Source of the DNA: Hawksworthiomyces lignivorus
Taxonomy: Eukaryota; Ascomycota; Sordariomycetes; Ophiostomatales; Ophiostomataceae
Direction of reading: 5' to 3'
Assembly (NCBI GenBank): GCA_002917075.1
Contig: NTMA01000128.1
Span: 36,872 to 100,871, forward strand
DNA length: 64,000 nt
Shown piece after piece: positions 59,861 through 64,000 of the stretch. Position numbers and translations under genes: made by a program. Each line of letters opens with the position of its first letter. The stretch's first letter is position 1. A model generated the notes under the pieces. That model was given only the letters and a program-made list of their open reading frames with translations. It was not told the origin of the DNA and ran no database searches.

Positions 59861-61244
59861 ATGTCTCCTGCTCGCTTGGAATATCAACGGTTTGAGGTGC
59901 AGCCTCTCTCGTCCTCCCTACGAAAAGAGACAAACATTGGTGCTGAGATTATCCTCAAAGATGGCCAACGAATTATCGATCCAGATCTTATCAGTCCTGA
60001 AGATTGCGCTCTGCTTAGAGAGGCGATATATGAACACTCGGTACTCGTGATAAGGAAGCAATTGGGCATAGAGCCCAATGTGCTCCCAAAACTTGCTGCT
60101 ATCTGGGATGATAAGGTGAAATCGATACACTCGGGCGGAGAGAAGGTAGTGTCAGACGCAAACAATATCTTATCACGAAATGGAGGTGACCGGATCCCCA
60201 GAGCCCCCCAAGTAACGGTGCTCGGCAGCGGCCATTTCGAGAATTACGAGGGCATTAAAGAATTAAATCTTCGCCATGTGGTAAGAAGCTATACGTTGTC
60301 CCCGTGGCGAGGTATCAGCTAATTTCAACTTGTTTTAAGAACCAAAGCGAATTCCATGCCCATCCACTTTCCGAGGAACAGGTCAGTGAAGGCCAAACGA
60401 GATTCTATCGATGGCACATGGATGCGCCGCTGTATGAACGACTCCCCGGCAGAGTGACACTCATTCACGGAATACGCGTTCCGAAAGAGCCGTATCAGAA
60501 GATCGTCTTTGAAGACGGAAGAGTTCTGTCCGTCGCACCTGGTGCTACTGCATGTATGCTGAGATATGAATTATTTCGCCTCCTCTTCGATGACCAGTCT
60601 GCTAAACAAAGTCATTTAGTCGTATCTGGATCTAAGGCATTTGAACTGCTTACCCCAGAAGAGCAAGAATTCGCGCTACATACTACGATTCAATATGCCC
60701 CAAGGGCATATGAGTGGATTCGCGACTGCAAGGCCACATCTGACGGATTGACAATTTATGGAACCGGCAAAGAACGAAGTATCGAGGACCTCCCAGAATG
60801 GACCTGGGATAAGGTCCAAAGCCACCCAGTATGTTCCTCCAGCAAACATAGAACAGCATGAGAAGTTGCTTTAGTTGCGAGATGCTAACAATGAAAACAC
60901 CTTTATGGCAGATGGCATGGAAGAATCCCGGAGACTCCAGCAAACCCCTTTTACAGATACTAGGATGTTGTGTCTATTCTCTGAGGACGCGGAATCCACA
61001 GACCGGAGAGGTGACAGAGATAACGGACCTCGCCCAAGTCCGGAAAATTGTCCACTCTCTCCAGAAGAAAGCTATGGCCCCAGAGTATATTTTTGCCCAT
61101 GCCTGGGAAGAGGGCGACTTGGTCATTTTTCACAACAAAGGTGTATGGCACAGCATCACTGGAAATCTTGACGGTGTAGAGAGGCTGCTCTGGCAATGTA
61201 CAATGGAAAGTGGAGCCCCCCCTGAAGCAGCAAGAATGGTTTAA
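59861..61244 (+). CDS. xanA: XanA-type xanthine/alpha-ketoglutarate dioxygenase
   Basis: Exons 59861-60280, 60340-60828 and 60912-61244 join in frame to give 413 aa. The TauD-fold iron site is formed by H166 and D168 in FYRWHMDAPLYERLPG, and H383 in HNKGVWHSITGNL, with Arg394 as the likely 2-oxoglutarate anchor. VTLIHGIRVP, YAPRAYEWI, MAWKNPGDSSKPLLQI and APEYIFAHAWEEGDLVIFHN match the fungal XanA subfamily rather than taurine dioxygenases. XanA converts xanthine to uric acid using Fe(II) and 2-oxoglutarate, replacing xanthine dehydrogenase in some fungi. Activity on xanthine is likely but not certain, because paralogues exist. No signal peptide; cytosolic. Confidence 0.87.
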
Positions 61245-61486
61245 TTAACAAACAGCGCAACAATAATAACTCGATTATTGCGTTTAATTCGAACACAAAC
61301 GTGAAATTTATAGGTACAAAACGCTAAAGATATCAAGAATTCTGGAGACTCTTTCAGTTGTGTGGACCCTGTGAATTTGCACACCCACGGCGCCATAGTG
61401 TACAATAAGACCAAGAATTCAGGTAGCAGGCAAGACAGGTCTATATAACGCCGATCTAACAACTGCCCCAGGAAAGAGATGAGAGA

Positions 61487-62338
61487 TTACGTCTCGCACA
61501 TATCAGCTGCTGTATCATAGGAAGAAAGATGCTCGTTTGCCGTGGAAGCGTCGCCTCGACAATCATGGTCGTATAAGTGGCTGGCCGTCCCCACCATATG
61601 GGTGGTAATTTGCTCAATGATCTGTAGCCTCACATACTTCAATTTCTCGATGTTTTCGAAAATCATCGAGCTAGGCGCTTGTTGGAGTTGTTTACAAGCG
61701 CCAAAAACGTCGGGGTAGTGTCCGAGTGCCCTATGGATGTCTGATGGATAATCAAGGGGTTCGGGACGCATCATTCTATATCTTAAGAACGCAGCATACT
61801 CAGGTTGGACGCCGGTGACATACACCTTGCCAACAGAGTGCAGCAGGCCAAAACTCCCAAGCACTTCGCAGAACGGTAGTGGATCTATCATACCTCTCCC
61901 GTCCAGTCTAAGGTGCAGGTAGTCCAGTCTGGGGATGCCCAACAAAACTTTGCACACCTTGTGAATTGCCCGCTGAACTGTATCAACGCTATCCTCATCG
62001 CGGATTCCGACTGATATGTCAAAGTTCCTTAGGTACTTGATATGGCGTGTGAGGTATAGGCCCTGATCGTCTCCGAAATGACTAGTATTGAATGCGTAAG
62101 CGCGTTCCTCATCATTCCGGTCACAGATGGTGATATCCCAAATATTTTCTCCGTAAAGAACAGGGAGAGCTTCAGAGAGAATTTGACGACATGTACGAAG
62201 AATTGAGGGGTGTAGATGGAGTCTCCGACCCCCCCAAATCAAGCCATTTTCGCAAAGAAGCAGCTGGTAAATCATCCGCCGGATCTCTGGTGGAAGTTTC
62301 AGAAAAGGTGCTCTGAAGTTTTTAGATTGTTCGGCCAT
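61487..62338 (-). CDS. F-box-like/2EXR-type fungal protein, function unknown
   Basis: This single-exon gene encodes 283 aa. The N-terminus FLKLPPEIRRMIYQLLL followed by LRTCRQILSEALPVLYGENIW is the very common fungal F-box-like (2EXR/DUF7730-type) pattern. The remaining part, with ITRHIKYLRNFDISV-like and LDYLHLRLDGRG strands, resembles the usual downstream region of such proteins. It may act as a ubiquitin-ligase adaptor, but most members are uncharacterised. It is convergent with the dioxygenase gene, 242 bp away. Confidence 0.75.
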   Translation of the reverse strand: MAEQSKNFRAPFLKLPPEIRRMIYQLLLCENGLIWGGRRLHLHPSILRTCRQILSEALPVLYGENIWDITICDRNDEERAYAFNTSHFGDDQGLYLTRHIKYLRNFDISVGIRDEDSVDTVQRAIHKVCKVLLGIPRLDYLHLRLDGRGMIDPLPFCEVLGSFGLLHSVGKVYVTGVQPEYAAFLRYRMMRPEPLDYPSDIHRALGHYPDVFGACKQLQQAPSSMIFENIEKLKYVRLQIIEQITTHMVGTASHLYDHDCRGDASTANEHLSSYDTAADMCET

Positions 62339-63388
62339 TGCAACTTGTACACTTCTGATGAATCCTCCTAAAATTTGGCCTTTCCCTTAAGCTCAATTTT
62401 TAATCTGGGTGCACGCGGACTTGTTGTCCGTGTCGTAGGAACAGTTCCAGTTCAGTTGTCTCTTCATGAGTCTAAGGGATGAAAGTATATGATGCTTACA
62501 ATGAGAGTGAGGGGAGAGTGTGCCATGCTGTTGGTTGAGCGTACGTGAAAAATTGACGTTTTCGTCTTCAAAAGGAGATCAAAGAATTTCCAACTCTAGA
62601 TATAGAATCACGTAGTGCTAAGGTGTTAAAACAGATATACTTTTCTAGTTGCCTCTGCTGGTTAAGGTGACTTATGCGCCCAGATTAGAATGAAATTCAA
62701 GTCCAAACAAATTTGTTATTTTTTCGTTCCTGATCTAAGCCATATCAACATGAACATAGTCCAAGTCCAAAACAATGGTATTATGTCGCCAAAAAGTTTA
62801 ATACAAAAAGGATCAATCACCTTGGACACATATCACAGTACCTTATAGCTCCACATCTCTCTCTCTCTAAAATGCTCGCTATGTAATTTTATTTTGCTGA
62901 GGAGTTGATCTATTCTATGCTTGCTACAGAAGAGTCTCAGGCTCTGCTGCTTTAAAATTTACTGTGCTAGCGGCTACCACACGTCCCATAGCATATTAAC
63001 TAACGAAAATTATGAGAGCGAGCTATTGAGGAAAATTAATACTGCAATTGCTCTGCAGCATTGGTTCAAAAAAAAAAAGTTTCTAATTTTACACAGATAT
63101 CCGCCTACACTTTCTTGGGGTCTTTGACAGCCAAGGCCGTTTGCTGCCAAGACTTGCACATATTCCAAAGACAAAAAATGTTCACGTGTCGCAGCACGTG
63201 GTTGCTGAGTCATATCCGGCTCCTCCGCTTCAGTGTGTCGATGACGACGATTCTACCACTAAGCGCGACCTGAGACTAACTGAGCCCCTCCATAGACAAC
63301 CGACCCCCTAACAGAGTCCCAAGACGACTGGAGAGGCAACATATGGACGACTGCCACAGCTTGTCTTTACATATGAGAGAATTGCAAT
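62339..63388. other. Intergenic region upstream of SRO7-type gene
   Basis: About 1 kb, AT-rich. It includes a short (CT)n run near 62857-62867 and a T-rich section. I see no gene; the right part is the promoter of the SRO7-type gene. Confidence 0.4.
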
Positions 63389-64000
63389 ATGGCGAGCTTT
63401 ATCCGGGGAAAGCAGGCCGGCATGCAAAATGACTTGTCGGCGGCCATCCTTCCAGATAGCTTCACTCCCAGAGAGCAGATCCGCTATGGTGTTGGCTCGC
63501 AGGTCAGGTGAGTGGGGACGGATGTGCATGCGTTCTTTTTCTTTTCCGTTTTTCTCCTGGTGCTCTATCTTTGTGCCTCCTGTGTTGACACGCGCTGCAG
63601 CTGTGTCGCGTACGACCCGGTCCAGTCGCTGCTCGCCGTAGGCACCTCGCAGTCGCGCTTCGGCAGGGGTGCCATCTACGTCTACGGCCGGGGCCGCGTG
63701 TACAAGGTAATCCGGCCCAAGGGGGGCGCCTCTCTGCGGCAGATCCAATTCAGCGCCAACCGCCTGATCAGCTTCGACGCCAAGAGCGAGCTGTGCATCT
63801 GGGACCTCGACACGGGCGAGCGCGTGGGCGGCTCAGTGTCGGCCGGCGCGGCGCTGTGCATGACTACGGACCCCATGCTGGACTGGGCCTTTCTCGGCCT
63901 GACTAGCGGCGACATTGTGGCATTTGACCTGGACCGCGAGCGCATGGCGCCCTTCCGCGTGCCGAACCTGTGGCGGGCGCGGGCCGCCGCCGCCGGCGCC
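63389..64000 (+). CDS. SRO7: SRO7/Lgl-family WD40 exocytosis protein, 5' part
   Basis: The gene starts at ATG 63389 with exon 1 at 63389-63507. A 93-bp intron (63508-63600) precedes exon 2, which runs off the window. The encoded start, MASFIRGKQAGMQNDLS, then REQIRYGVGSQ, CVAYDPVQSLLAVGTSQS, AIYVYGRGRVYKVI, LISFDAKSELCIWDLDTG and DPMLDWAFLGLTSGDIVAFDLDRERMAP match fungal Sro7/Sro77 lethal-giant-larvae homologues. The protein binds the t-SNARE Sec9 and Rab Sec4 to promote vesicle fusion at the plasma membrane. The full protein is normally around 1000 aa, so only about the first sixth is here. A highly conserved housekeeping gene, it may mark the right end of the accessory stretch. Confidence 0.9.

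Overview
The window looks like nuclear DNA of a filamentous ascomycete (Pezizomycotina). The genes are split by short GT-AG introns of about 50-140 bp. The families are typical of moulds: Zn(II)2Cys6 regulators, many MFS permeases, an ABC-C pump, F-box-like proteins, a glutaminase A-type secreted enzyme, a XanA-type dioxygenase and an Sro7/Lgl homologue. I see no rRNA, tRNA, CRISPR array or intact transposon. I could not place it to genus.

Layout. At 2.1-5.3 kb an AsaB/GA4-desaturase-like oxygenase sits beside an MFS exporter. At 5.5-9.8 kb a fructosyl-amine oxidase (amadoriase) is divergent from a Zn2Cys6 regulator. At 10.2-17.9 kb an allantoate-permease-family transporter is divergent from a large 5-oxoprolinase. 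An F-box protein follows (18.0-19.3 kb), then a decayed DUF6536 membrane protein (20.4-21.3 kb) and an ABC-C full transporter (22.4-27.4 kb). At 28.5-31.1 kb a beta-propeller (SMP-30/Diels-Alderase-like) protein lies upstream of a maleylacetate reductase. At 31.4-35.6 kb a nucleobase (NAT) permease is divergent from an amidohydrolase. Next come a secreted glutaminase (35.8-38.0 kb) and a sugar-porter-type MFS gene rich in micro-exons (39.0-41.6 kb). A bacterial-type arylsulfatase (42.6-44.7 kb) is convergent with a regulator carrying two tandem Zn2Cys6 clusters (44.9-47.8 kb). After these lie another MFS pump (49.3-50.8 kb), a broken gene (51.6-52.7 kb), a DUF829/PaxU-like hydrolase (54.1-54.9 kb), a DUF1349 protein (55.5-56.2 kb), a heavily mutated ankyrin pseudogene (56.8-58.7 kb), a XanA-type dioxygenase (59.9-61.2 kb), an F-box-like protein (61.5-62.3 kb) and the 5' end of an SRO7-type exocytosis gene running off the right edge.

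How the genes fit together. No polyketide synthase, NRPS or terpene synthase is visible, so this is not a classical biosynthetic cluster. The content is mostly catabolic and transport, with a nitrogen-salvage flavour: amadoriase, oxoprolinase, allantoate-type permease, nucleobase permease, amidohydrolase, glutaminase and XanA-like dioxygenase. Several form divergent enzyme/transporter or enzyme/regulator pairs. A second module (sugar-type porter, arylsulfatase, double-zinc-cluster regulator) suggests use of sulfate esters. Three interspersed genes are broken, with stops at codons consistent with CAG/CAA to TAG/TAA changes, which fits old repeat-induced point mutation or neutral decay. The most unusual items are the tandem-zinc-cluster regulator, the NAT permease lacking residues normally needed for purine recognition next to its divergent amidohydrolase, and the cluster of micro-exons.
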